Positions 15,646 through 22,957 of a stretch of DNA of 40,764 nucleotides are shown one piece after another. This DNA is from an uncultured Candidatus Saccharibacteria bacterium (lineage in GTDB: Bacteria; Patescibacteriota; Saccharimonadia; Saccharimonadales; Saccharimonadaceae): positions 1-40,764 of the forward strand of contig CANENS010000012.1 of the NCBI GenBank assembly GCA_947428935.1, in the 5' to 3' direction. Position 1 is the stretch's first letter. The number at the start of each line of letters is the position of its first letter. Made by a program: the position numbers and the translations under genes. Below the pieces are notes generated by a model. It was given only the letters and a program-made list of their open reading frames with translations. It was not told where the DNA came from and ran no database searches.

Positions 15646-16746
15646 ATGAAAGAACAACGTCAAAATCCAGAATTAGCGATTCGGGAGCATGTATCGATCG
15701 CGGAGTTGACCACCATGCGCTTAGGTGGGGAAGTGTCTTATGTTATTGAGCTGCGGCAATTAGCTGATCTTGAGCCGGCGCTCGAATTCGTGAAGTCTCA
15801 AAATCTGCCGGTTTGGATTATGGGCGGAGGTGCCAATACGATTGGTCGCGACGATGGTTTCCCGGGAGTGATTTTATTAAATCGTCTCAAAGGTATCTTT
15901 GTCGAAAAAGCTGGGCGACGCCTTCCGCTCTCTAGTCTTGATCAGTCCGAACTTGGCGATGAGCTGGTTTTGACCGGTATGGGCGGAGAGATTTGGGATG
16001 ATTTTGTGATGACTGCCGCTGGGCTTGGTTACTCTGGCATTGAGGCTATGAGTATGATCCCGGGCACTCTAGGCGCGGCGCCGGTGCAAAATATTGGCGC
16101 TTATGGTCAAGAAATCGGACAGGTGATTGAATCGGTCGATGCTTACGATTTGCGCGAAGGTCGCTTCGTCACGCTGGAGAGGAACGAAATGAATCTCGGC
16201 TATCGCAAAACTCGCTTCAATAGTGGCGCGGATGCTGGTAGGTTTTTGATCACGGCGGTGACGGTGAAACTGAAAAAGGGGCAGATGGAACGACCTTTTT
16301 ACCGGTCGCTAGAGCGATACATCGAGCAGCATAATGAAACCGATTTTTCGCCTCAGAATATTCGCAAAATGGTTATGACTCTACGCAGTGAGAAATTGCC
16401 CGATCCGGAGGTCGAAGCCAGTGCTGGTAGTTTTTTCAAAAATGTCTTGCTGAAGTCGTCCGAAATTGAGGAAGCTGAGCAGCGTGGCATCCCAGTTTGG
16501 CACAATCCAGACGGCACTGGCAAAATTAATACCGGTTGGCTGATTGAGCAGGCCGGCCTCAGCGGGCAAAAAATTAACGGTTTCGAAGTGAGCGATAAGG
16601 CGGCGCTAGTCTTGATTAACCGGTCTGCGCGACAGTATGCAGATTTAGCTGCGGCACGCCAGAAAATTCGCGAGACGGTTGATCAAAAATTTGGGTACCA
16701 GATCGAACAAGAGCCTGTTGAGCTGATCGCCCAGGAAGGTGCCTAG
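15646..16746 (+). CDS. murB: UDP-N-acetylmuramate dehydrogenase
   Basis: About 366 residues from ATG 15646. MurB reduces enolpyruvyl-UDP-GlcNAc to UDP-MurNAc with FAD and NADPH, the step after MurA. FAD-binding motifs are TTMRLGG (about 22-28), IMGGGANTIG (58-67) and IPGTLGAAPVQNIGAYG. The proton donor is Ser262 in ASAGSFFKN, and the C-terminal acidic residue is in IEQEPVEL. All key residues are present and the type I length fits. In-frame ATGs at 15622 and 15634 are alternatives; AAGGGAG lies just 2 nt before 15646. The frame is open upstream into the recombinase, so a fused product is formally possible. folD starts 3 nt after the stop. Confidence 0.9.
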   Translation: MKEQRQNPELAIREHVSIAELTTMRLGGEVSYVIELRQLADLEPALEFVKSQNLPVWIMGGGANTIGRDDGFPGVILLNRLKGIFVEKAGRRLPLSSLDQSELGDELVLTGMGGEIWDDFVMTAAGLGYSGIEAMSMIPGTLGAAPVQNIGAYGQEIGQVIESVDAYDLREGRFVTLERNEMNLGYRKTRFNSGADAGRFLITAVTVKLKKGQMERPFYRSLERYIEQHNETDFSPQNIRKMVMTLRSEKLPDPEVEASAGSFFKNVLLKSSEIEEAEQRGIPVWHNPDGTGKINTGWLIEQAGLSGQKINGFEVSDKAALVLINRSARQYADLAAARQKIRETVDQKFGYQIEQEPVELIAQEGA

Positions 16747-16749
16747 ACT

Positions 16750-17604
16750 TTGACGAAGATTTTGGACGGAGCCGAGCTGGCAGGGTATTTGAAGGAAAAG
16801 CAGGCGCGTACCGTGCGCCGGTTGCGCGCACAAAAAAAATGGCCGAAACTGGTAATTATCCGGGATAATGATTCGCCGGTGATCGAGAAATATGTCACAT
16901 TGAAGAAAAGTTATGGCGAGGATATTCGGGTTGCGGTTGAGGACTGGCATAGCAGTCGGATCGGTGAATTAATTTTGCAAGCTAACTCTGATCGAAGCGT
17001 TCACGGTATGATTGTGCAGCTGCCTTTGCGCGATCAAAATCAGCTTGCATTTTTATCCAATATCAGCCCACAGAAAGACGTCGACGGATTGACTTTTACG
17101 CCATTTTATTATACCGCTGTGGATTTTAACAAGGGCAACGCAGCTGGAGCTTCTGTTGCGAGCTATTTTGACTCGGCCACCGCTACGGCTATTAATTGGC
17201 TTTTGGCTGGATATGGTGTGGATTTGCAAGGGAAGAGAATCGCGATTGTCGGCTACGGCAAGTTGGTTGGCGCACCGCTGGCGGAGATGTGGCGAAATTC
17301 CCATCTAGACGTAACCGTTTTTGATAAAGGCGATGATTTAGGTGAATTGGTAAAATATGATGTAGTAGTCAGTGCTACTGGAGCACCACATTTAATTAAA
17401 CCGGATATGATTAAGGGGGGGGCGATCGTGGTTGATGCCGGAACCGCTAGTGAAGACGGCGTGCTAGTAGGTGATCTCGATGATTCGGTCCGAAAGCGTC
17501 AGGATCTTGTTGCGATCACGCCCAAAATCGGCGGGGTTGGCCCTATGACTGTGGCCATGCTTTTTGAACATGTCCTAATGGCTGCCGAGCTAGACGCTGA
17601 ATAA
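16750..17604 (+). CDS. folD: Bifunctional methylenetetrahydrofolate dehydrogenase/cyclohydrolase
   Basis: 284 residues from a TTG start at 16750, 3 nt after the murB stop, so the two form an operon. FolD interconverts 5,10-methylene-THF, methenyl-THF and 10-formyl-THF with NADP in the cytoplasm. Tyr48 and Lys52 in KYVTLKK match the catalytic Tyr and Lys of the family. MIVQLPL, KDVDGLT and PKIGGVGPMTVAMLFEHV are the standard signatures, and the Rossmann motif is IVGYGKLVGAP where GRSxxVGxP is usual. The S-x-x-Y pattern is slightly changed (SPVIEKY). The protein is probably active. Confidence 0.9.
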   Translation: MTKILDGAELAGYLKEKQARTVRRLRAQKKWPKLVIIRDNDSPVIEKYVTLKKSYGEDIRVAVEDWHSSRIGELILQANSDRSVHGMIVQLPLRDQNQLAFLSNISPQKDVDGLTFTPFYYTAVDFNKGNAAGASVASYFDSATATAINWLLAGYGVDLQGKRIAIVGYGKLVGAPLAEMWRNSHLDVTVFDKGDDLGELVKYDVVVSATGAPHLIKPDMIKGGAIVVDAGTASEDGVLVGDLDDSVRKRQDLVAITPKIGGVGPMTVAMLFEHVLMAAELDAE

Positions 17605-17729
17605 TCAAACAAGTTAAGACAGAAATCCTATTTTACAATGTAAACAACTATCTCAAACTACGTGGTTGTTCCAAATTGTTTAAATGAGCCTAGACGACCC
17701 GGATTTAGGGATTGATGTATTCAAAAAAT

Positions 17730-17989
17730 TGACTTTTAACTTTTGTATGCTATAATGAAAGGATGAACCGGTTTTAGACTAAAACAGGGCGGGTACATTT
17801 GGCAAATAGTGACAAAAAGAAGAATTCAGCGTGAATCTGAAGAACCTCGTTAGTGGATAGAAGACGGAGATAGGTAGCATTAGTATCATGATGATTATGC
17901 TTAGGCAGAGGCATGAAAATCGTGATACGAATGCTACCTGTCTAAGGCAGCGGGAACTCGGAGGTACTTTTATGGTAAAGGAGGAATCT
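17730..17989 (+). promoter_or_regulatory. Promoter and long hairpin leader of the 17990 gene
   Basis: A TTGACT near 17730 and a TATAAT about 16 nt later form a good promoter. The leader of over 200 nt holds a 20-bp hairpin with two mismatches: 17873-17892 (GGTAGCATTAGTATCATGAT) pairs with 17919-17938. AAAGGAGG at 17977-17984 lies after the hairpin. There is no T-tract behind the stem, so translation control or mRNA protection is more likely than termination. Between folD and this promoter I see nothing else. Confidence 0.5.
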
Positions 17990-18595
17990 ATGATGTTTGT
18001 ACCAAAAGCGACACCAGGAGCGCAGAAAATTTTAGAGGAATATCTTCGTAAAAAGAAATTAGAAGCGCATCAACTTTCACCGGAGCAACGCAATGAGTTG
18101 CAGCAGATATTGCTAGCCGAAGGGATCACCTCGAAAAAAATTGCTGAAGAAACGCTAAAGGTGAGGTTTTGTCCGATAGCGGAGCTGATGGGAGGTAAGC
18201 TGGAGTTCTTTTCGGATCATGCTATGGTCACCTTTGTAGACGAAGATGATCCAATGCGAATCAATTTTATCGATAACGGGCTGACGCGAGATGCAAAAAA
18301 TCCAGGCATCGCAGATCTACGCTGGAAACTTTGCGAGTTAGAGAAGCAATATGGCGCGGAGATCCAGGGTGATACCGTTTGGAATGCATATCGGGATGCC
18401 GCGTATGCTTTACGCAGCTTCGACTGGAACGTCCCGTTTGAGCTGAAGTTCTTCGGCGATTTTTTCTTAGTCATTTTGGAGCGGACCGAAGAGCGCTATG
18501 AAATGACGTGGAATGGGGTGCGCCGCTTCAAGACCTTCGCTAAAGCTGCTACAAAAAGCGACAGTGGACTGACACGAAAAATGAATAGTCACTAA
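17990..18595 (+). CDS. Conserved-looking soluble protein, unknown
   Basis: 201 residues from ATG 17990, which sits 5 nt behind AAAGGAGG; upstream in-frame ATGs lie inside the leader hairpin and have weaker sites. The N-terminal 60 residues are helical and charged (LSPEQRNELQQILLAEG). The rest alternates strands and helices (LEFFSDHAMVTFVDEDD, then ELKFFGDFFLVILER, then YEMTWNGVRRF). There is no signal peptide or membrane segment. I do not recognise a family. It is a single-gene unit with its own long leader and a strong terminator, which suggests tight control. Confidence 0.55.
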   Translation: MMFVPKATPGAQKILEEYLRKKKLEAHQLSPEQRNELQQILLAEGITSKKIAEETLKVRFCPIAELMGGKLEFFSDHAMVTFVDEDDPMRINFIDNGLTRDAKNPGIADLRWKLCELEKQYGAEIQGDTVWNAYRDAAYALRSFDWNVPFELKFFGDFFLVILERTEERYEMTWNGVRRFKTFAKAATKSDSGLTRKMNSH

Positions 18596-18601
18596 AACGA
18601 T

Positions 18602-18637
18602 CCCGGCTACGTCTTAGGAGGCGTGCCGGGAATTTTT
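18602..18637 (+). terminator. Intrinsic terminator of the 17990 gene
   Basis: CCCGGC (18602-18607) pairs with GCCGGG (18625-18630), followed by AATTTTTA. It begins 6 nt after the stop codon. Confidence 0.7.
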
Positions 18638-18796
18638 ACTAGCTTTAGCTAATTCCAGATGCGTAAGCGAATCATTAACTATGCGGGCACGCGTCGAATG
18701 CTATACGAATCATTGTTATAAAATTATCTACAATCAATATTACAAGAGTTACCAAAAAATAGAATAAACAAAACTCCTGGCGGAGACTTCTTTCTA

Positions 18797-18814
18797 TGGT
18801 GAGTCAGGAGGGGC
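18797..18814 (-). repeat. Duplicated 3' end of tRNA-Lys
   Basis: TGGTGAGTCaGGAGGGGC matches the tRNA-Lys 3' end at 18972-18989 in 17 of 18 positions and in the same orientation. The two copies are 175 bp apart. A tRNA 3'-end duplication of this kind is the usual trace of tyrosine-integrase insertion. Chance is possible but unlikely at this distance. Confidence 0.5.
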
Positions 18815-18840
18815 CGGCTTTTCTGAAGAAAATCCTTGAC

Positions 18841-18904
18841 CGCAGGAGTGGCTGTAGCTCAAAAAGCAAACAAGTTTTCTTTTTGAGCTACAGCCACTCC
18901 TGCG
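18841..18904. repeat. Perfect 26-bp inverted repeat with 12-nt loop
   Basis: Arm 18841-18866 (starts CGCAGGAGTGGCTGTAGCTC) is an exact reverse complement of 18879-18904. The loop is CAAACAAGTTTT. It lies between the two tRNA-Lys 3' ends. Part of the arm, CTACAGCCACTCyTGCG, recurs at 7641-7657 with one mismatch. It may be a miniature element, a phage or plasmid remnant, or a replication/recombination site. There is no T-tract. Confidence 0.65.
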
Positions 18905-18971
18905 TTACGCACACATGTTGATTTAATCCGCCTACAAAACAAAATAAAGTCCCAAAGGACTTATTTTATTT

Positions 18972-19048
18972 TGGTGAGTCGGGAGGGGCTCGAACCCTCG
19001 ACACCGGGCTTAAAAGGCCCGTGCTCTAACCAGCTGAGCTACCGACCC
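18972..19048 (-). tRNA. tRNA-Lys (TTT)
   Basis: 77 nt on the minus strand. Acceptor GGGTCGG pairs with CCGACTC (one G-U), then A and encoded CCA. The anticodon stem CGGGC/GCCCG closes the loop CTTTTAA, anticodon TTT. A minus-strand TATAAT at 19101-19106 is a likely -10. Between it and the tRNA is a GCGC-TTCG-GCGC hairpin with TTTT (19062-19077). Confidence 0.95.
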
Positions 19049-19262
19049 AAATTATTAAAACAAAAGCGCCGAAGCGCATATTCAAGACGAATACCCTTCC
19101 ATTATATCACTTTCGGTCGAAAAAGGGAAGAAGAAAAAATGAATCCTGCCTCCATCTCGTAATATTAGACAATAAGTTATCAAAAGCTTGCTAACTTATT
19201 CTCGTTTTTTAACAAAACAAAATCATTACTGAACAGGTAAACCTGATTTTGTAAAAATATAG

Positions 19263-19372
19263 TTGACAAAATTAAAAATCTATGCTAGTATAAAGGTATG
19301 GGGGGCTCGTTTTTGACGTAACAAATTTTATTCGGACTGGTTCCAATACCCCGCAGCTTGCTGCGGGGTAGT
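19263..19372 (+). ncRNA. Candidate small RNA with strong promoter and terminator
   Basis: TTGACA (19263-19268) and TAGTAT (19286-19291) with exact 17-bp spacing predict a start near 19298. A perfect 8-bp GC-rich hairpin CCCCGCAG-CTTG-CTGCGGGG (19349-19368) with a weak T-rich tail ends the unit after about 75 nt. No convincing reading frame lies between. The hairpin also works as terminator for the leftward muramidase gene, so the RNA may be shorter-lived or absent. I see no match to a known class; it contains GGACTGGTTCCAATACC, a T-arm-like stretch. Confidence 0.45.
19349..19368 (-). terminator. Bidirectional hairpin terminator
   Basis: CCCCGCAG and CTGCGGGG form an 8-bp stem with a CTTG loop, 4 nt after the stop of the leftward muramidase gene. 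The minus-strand flank has TATT rather than a long T run. Confidence 0.55.
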
Positions 19373-20626
19373 TTATTCGCCCCTATCATACATAATATCG
19401 ATATCGACCGCACCGTTAATGCCGTCGATCCGTCCAGTGTCGCAAATCTGCCAAAGCGTATAGTCGCCCTCGTAAGTCACGCGGTCATAATATTGCGCCA
19501 CCCAAGTCTCATGTTCGGGTACGTCCCAAAATAGCTTCAAATAGTTGGTACTGCCGTAGAGCAGACTACGATAGCCGGCCTTTTGAACCGTATCGAGGAA
19601 AGTTTTTGCGCTCTTGTTTAATGTCCAAAAACTCATACCCGCTTCGTTAAAATTTGTCCAATTTTCCCAGTCGAAAGTTACGCCTAATTCAACTCGATAG
19701 CCTCGGATCTTCTCCAAAACCCATTTTGCTTGCTTTTTAGCTTCGTCAGCACTATTGGCGTAAGAGTAAAAATACACACCGACCGGTAAACCGACCACAT
19801 TCGCCTCTTCCACATTGCGTTCAAAATAACGATCGAGCTCGTATGCGCCGTCATACCCATCTTGATAACCCAAACGAATGATCGCAAACTCTGCTCCGGC
19901 TTGCTTAACCTTAGTCCAGTCCACTCCTCCCTGCCAAGCCGAGACATCAATCCCGATTTTGGTCGCATCAGTTTTATGCTGTTTAACGATCTCGGCGAAT
20001 TCTGTTCTCTCAACCTCGGCGCCATCGGCTGGTGCGGTCGCCGTATTCGAGTTTTGCGCAGGCGTAACTACATTCAGAGTGAAAGGCTTACGGCTTTCGT
20101 TGCCGCTTTCATCCACCGCCACGTACTCAACGTCGTAGCTCCCGGTTTTGCTCAGATCGTAATCTCCTTCCACGCTCCGCTTTGGGTGATCATCGATATC
20201 ATCGCCGCTCAGCATCAAGCTCCCTAAATCACCATCGTAATTCTCGTAAACCGTATAAGCCGAGCGACCGTGGATCTGCGGCGCAGTCACATCGACCACC
20301 TCAACTTTAAAATGTGCCTTACGATGCCTATTCTTTACGTTGATATATTCGAAGCTGGCCTCAGTCTCTCCTAATTCGTCAGTCTTGATCTCGAAGTCAT
20401 CGGACAAAGTCCCGTTCAAATTCTCCACGAAATCCGAAGCTTTCGCCGTGGTGCCAAAAGGAACCGTCAAGTCATTTTTGTAAGTAACCGCCTCCGCATC
20501 AATCCGCTTATTCTCGGCGATATCCCTCAAAACCCAAATGGCAGAAAACAAAAACAACCCGAGCGACACCACCATTGCGCAAATCACTAGTCGCCTTTTC
20601 CCCACCAAAAATGTTCTCGGATCCAT
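19373..20626 (-). CDS. Membrane-anchored GH25 muramidase with Ig-like (DUF5011-type) domain
   Basis: 417 residues. Residues 12-34 are one membrane helix after a basic start, so the rest lies outside. About 45-110 and 110-190 look like bacterial Ig-like/DUF5011 strands (VEVVDVTAPQIHG, then YTVYENYDGDLGSL, then GSYDVEYVAVDESGN). From about 218 comes a GH25 domain: GIDVSAWQGGVDW, FAIIRLGYQDG, VGVYFYSYA, FDWENW and DIDIMYD. GH25 lysozymes cut MurNAc-GlcNAc bonds; the Asp and Glu of FDWEN and the first Asp are the usual catalytic residues and all are present. For an epibiont this could remodel its own wall or attack the host's. The start has AGAGG 5 nt upstream. Confidence 0.85.
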   Translation of the reverse strand: MDPRTFLVGKRRLVICAMVVSLGLFLFSAIWVLRDIAENKRIDAEAVTYKNDLTVPFGTTAKASDFVENLNGTLSDDFEIKTDELGETEASFEYINVKNRHRKAHFKVEVVDVTAPQIHGRSAYTVYENYDGDLGSLMLSGDDIDDHPKRSVEGDYDLSKTGSYDVEYVAVDESGNESRKPFTLNVVTPAQNSNTATAPADGAEVERTEFAEIVKQHKTDATKIGIDVSAWQGGVDWTKVKQAGAEFAIIRLGYQDGYDGAYELDRYFERNVEEANVVGLPVGVYFYSYANSADEAKKQAKWVLEKIRGYRVELGVTFDWENWTNFNEAGMSFWTLNKSAKTFLDTVQKAGYRSLLYGSTNYLKLFWDVPEHETWVAQYYDRVTYEGDYTLWQICDTGRIDGINGAVDIDIMYDRGE

Positions 20627-20732
20627 GACACCTCTTTCTATCTTAATTATATCAAAATTCTCACAACATGCAAAATTTGGTAGCGTAATTCCTAAATTCG
20701 CGTCTATTTTATTTTTTGCGAAGTCATCGTCA

Positions 20733-20905
20733 GTTCGCAGCGGGGCCGTCTATATCGGTTACGGTCGTTTGAGAGTCTCTGGCATCGACGGTTACGGGTG
20801 GTCTACGCGGGCTAATTCTTCTGATGTTCGTTATGCATACGGCCTCGGCTTCAATGCGTCTGGTGTCGTCCCGTCCTACAACGGCAATCGCTGGTACGGC
20901 TTCCC
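20733..20905 (+). pseudogene. Hypervariable surface-protein cassette (copy C), 3' end fused to the tail motif
   Basis: Reads VRSG, then a variable stretch, IDGYGWSTRANSSDVRYAYG, then GVVPS and RWYGFPP. It starts abruptly at GTTCGCAGCGGG, where the other copies also share a boundary, and has no start codon of its own. After GGCTTCCCCCC the family sequence is replaced by the GCAGATCAAAAAG tail (20910-20940), so the usual LRCLARQ end is lost. A deletion between two C-runs, using the arrangement still present near copy A, explains this. It lies just upstream of the muramidase promoter on the other strand. Confidence 0.6.
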
Positions 20906-20909
20906 CCCC

Positions 20910-20940
20910 GCAGATCAAAAAGCAAAAAACGCAAAAGAAT
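20910..20940 (+). repeat. Cassette 3' tail motif (second copy)
   Basis: GCAGATCAAAAAGCAAAAAA and CGCAAAAGAAT; the partner is on the minus strand at 53-81. Confidence 0.5.
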
Positions 20941-20944
20941 AATA

Positions 20945-21060
20945 TTGACAAAAAGCATAAGCTGTGCTAATATAGAAGTTAAGCTGCTTGCGACGGCTAG
21001 ATCTGTAGTTGTATTAACGTTATCAAAAAGCTACTTCAATTGAAAATGTCGCGCCTGTAT
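20945..21060 (+). promoter_or_regulatory. Orphan promoter and leader of the cassette family
   Basis: TTGACA (20945-20950) and TAATAT (20968-20973), spacing 17. The following AAGCTGCT...CGGCTaGATCTGTAGT matches the leader of copy B (7358-7422), and the AGCTG/CGGCT stem is kept with a different 7-nt loop. Here no cassette gene follows; the next gene is the ABC-F ATPase with its own promoter. This is probably the 5' end of a deleted family member, still able to make a short RNA. Confidence 0.5.
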
Positions 21061-21085
21061 CAGGTAGTAAATGTTAAAGTTATGT

Positions 21086-21091
21086 TATAAT
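21086..21091 (+). promoter_or_regulatory. -10 box, leaderless promoter of the ABC-F gene
   Basis: TATAAT ends 6 nt before ATG 21098. Confidence 0.6.
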
Positions 21092-21097
21092 ATAACG

Positions 21098-22747
21098 ATG
21101 AATGCAAAGCATCTCCATTTAGCTTATGGCCAGAATGTAATCTATGATGATTGCAGTTTTGAACTGGAGGTGGACGCGAAAGTGGGTGTGATCGGCGTGA
21201 ACGGTGCGGGCAAAACGACGCTTTTTCGGGTAATTTTGGGCGAACAGCCGCTGGACGATGGGGAATTAAAATTGCCAAAAACACGCCTGGGCTATTTACC
21301 GCAGGAGATTTTGATCCCGGACGATCAAACCGCAATCACGGTTTGGGACTACGTGGCGGCCGGGCGTCCAGTTGATGAAATACAGGAAAAATTGAATAAA
21401 GAATACGAGAAATTGGCGCAATATCCAGAGAGTGTGGCGATTCTGGAGCGGATTAATCAACTGCAGGAGCTGCTTGATTCCTACGATTTGGCAAATTTTG
21501 ACCGTGAACTCTTGCGGATTTTGGAAAAAATGCAGCTCTCCGACCTCTGTGATCGTAAAATGACTGAACTTTCCGGTGGGCAGAAATCAAAGGTGGCTTT
21601 CGCCAAGGTTCTGTTTGAAAATGCAGGACTTTTGCTGTTGGATGAGCCGACCAATCACCTTGACGTGCAAACTAAACAATTCGTGGTGAATTATTTGCGT
21701 AATTATCGTGGGATGGTGTTAGTGATTTCGCATGATGTCGATTTTTTGGATGCAGTGACTAATCGCACGCTTTTTCTGGACAAAGCTAGCCACCAGATGA
21801 AAGTTTATAAGTTGAATTATTCCGGTTTTCGGCGTCAATATGCAGAAGAAAAAGCGGCGGCTGAAGCAAGAATTACGGAGCAAGAACGTGAAATTAAGCG
21901 TTTGCAAGAATTTGTGGCGCGGGCGCGCGCCGCTAAACGCTCGAATACGGCGTTGATCGGGATGGGGCATCAACGCGAAAAAGTCCTAGCGAAGAAAATC
22001 GCCGAATTAGAGCAGCGCGCGCCCGCCTCTGGGCGCGTCGAGATGCGGATCGATCCGGCCAAACCTAGCGGCAAAGTTCCGCTTGAAGTCCAAAATCTCT
22101 CTTTTGCTTATCCCGACGCGCCCGCGCTATATGATCGATTAAGTTTCGGGTTGACGCGGGGCGAGAAGTTCCTCATCGTGGGCGAGAATGGCGTCGGCAA
22201 GTCAACCTTACTCAAATTGATTGTAGGTCAACTTACTCCCAGCTCTGGTTCCGTCATTTTGAATAAAAACACCACAATTGCTTATTATGCGCAAGAATTG
22301 GAGATCCTCGACCCGCGCCGTACGATTTTGGAAAATATTACTTCTTATGATTTTACCGACACCGAGTTACGCGCTATGCTGGCGAATTTTCTCTTTACGG
22401 GTGACGATATTGATAAAAAAATTGCGGTGCTTTCCCCTGGCGAAAAGGCTCGCGTCGCCCTTTGCAAGATTCTGCTCCAGCGTGCGAATTTAATCATTCT
22501 TGACGAGCCGACCAACCACTTCGACCCCGAAACACAGAAAATCATCGGTGAAAATCTGCGCGATTACTCTGGCACCATGATTATGGTGAGCCACAACCCA
22601 GCTTTCGTTGAGCAAATCGGGATCACGCGCATGCTGGTCATTCCGAAACGTAATCCGGATACTACACATCCCGAGCTCGCCGTGATCAAAAATTATTCGC
22701 ACGAGCTCTTGGAATATTATTACTATCTCAATTCCGATTTAATCTAA
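21098..22747 (+). CDS. ABC-F family ATPase (ribosome-associated, EttA/Uup type)
   Basis: About 549 residues with two nucleotide-binding domains and no membrane part. Domain 1 has Walker A GVNGAGKTT (about 33-41), signature LSGGQ and Walker B LLLLDEPTNHLD. A linker of about 80 residues, rich in charged helices (EEKAAAEARITEQEREIKRL), is the P-site tRNA interaction motif of the family. Domain 2 has VGENGVGKST, the signature LSPGEKARV (Gly-Gly changed to Pro-Gly) and LIILDEPTNHFD. ABC-F proteins bind the ribosomal E site and ease stalled translation or antibiotic action. ATG 21098 is chosen over 21071 because the -10 box lies between them. Confidence 0.9.
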   Translation: MNAKHLHLAYGQNVIYDDCSFELEVDAKVGVIGVNGAGKTTLFRVILGEQPLDDGELKLPKTRLGYLPQEILIPDDQTAITVWDYVAAGRPVDEIQEKLNKEYEKLAQYPESVAILERINQLQELLDSYDLANFDRELLRILEKMQLSDLCDRKMTELSGGQKSKVAFAKVLFENAGLLLLDEPTNHLDVQTKQFVVNYLRNYRGMVLVISHDVDFLDAVTNRTLFLDKASHQMKVYKLNYSGFRRQYAEEKAAAEARITEQEREIKRLQEFVARARAAKRSNTALIGMGHQREKVLAKKIAELEQRAPASGRVEMRIDPAKPSGKVPLEVQNLSFAYPDAPALYDRLSFGLTRGEKFLIVGENGVGKSTLLKLIVGQLTPSSGSVILNKNTTIAYYAQELEILDPRRTILENITSYDFTDTELRAMLANFLFTGDDIDKKIAVLSPGEKARVALCKILLQRANLIILDEPTNHFDPETQKIIGENLRDYSGTMIMVSHNPAFVEQIGITRMLVIPKRNPDTTHPELAVIKNYSHELLEYYYYLNSDLI

Positions 22748-22772
22748 GAAGTCGTTTTTTTGAGTATTGTGA

Positions 22773-22910
22773 TATAATAAAAGTGTCTCATTTTGAATAA
22801 TTATTTGTATGCGTAAGTATCTCTTAACGCTTTTAAGCGGCATCGCATAAGTAATCGTTAAGAGATACAAATGATTATGAATGGAAATGAGACACCTTGC
22901 GGTGTCGCTT
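22773..22910 (+). ncRNA. Attenuator-like leader of the 22958 membrane-protein gene
   Basis: A TATAAT at 22773-22778 starts a transcript that can fold into a long hairpin. GTGTCTCATTT (22783-22793) pairs with AAATGAGACAC (22885-22895), then an AT-rich stem, then TATCTCTTAACG (22818-22829) with CGTTAAGAGATA (22856-22867). The 3' arm's GACAC is also the left arm of a classic terminator GACACC-TTGC-GGTGTC followed by GCTTTTTG (22891-22913). The two folds exclude each other, which is the logic of an attenuator. The sensed signal is unknown. Confidence 0.55.
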
Positions 22911-22957
22911 TTTGTAGCTGGCATCTGGCGCAAATTTTTAAATAAAAAGGCAGTTAA

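Noticed and set aside
17771-17785. GTTTTAGACTAAAAC, similar to the start of some CRISPR repeats
   Set aside because: It occurs once, no spaced array or cas gene is present, and it is just a small palindrome after a promoter.
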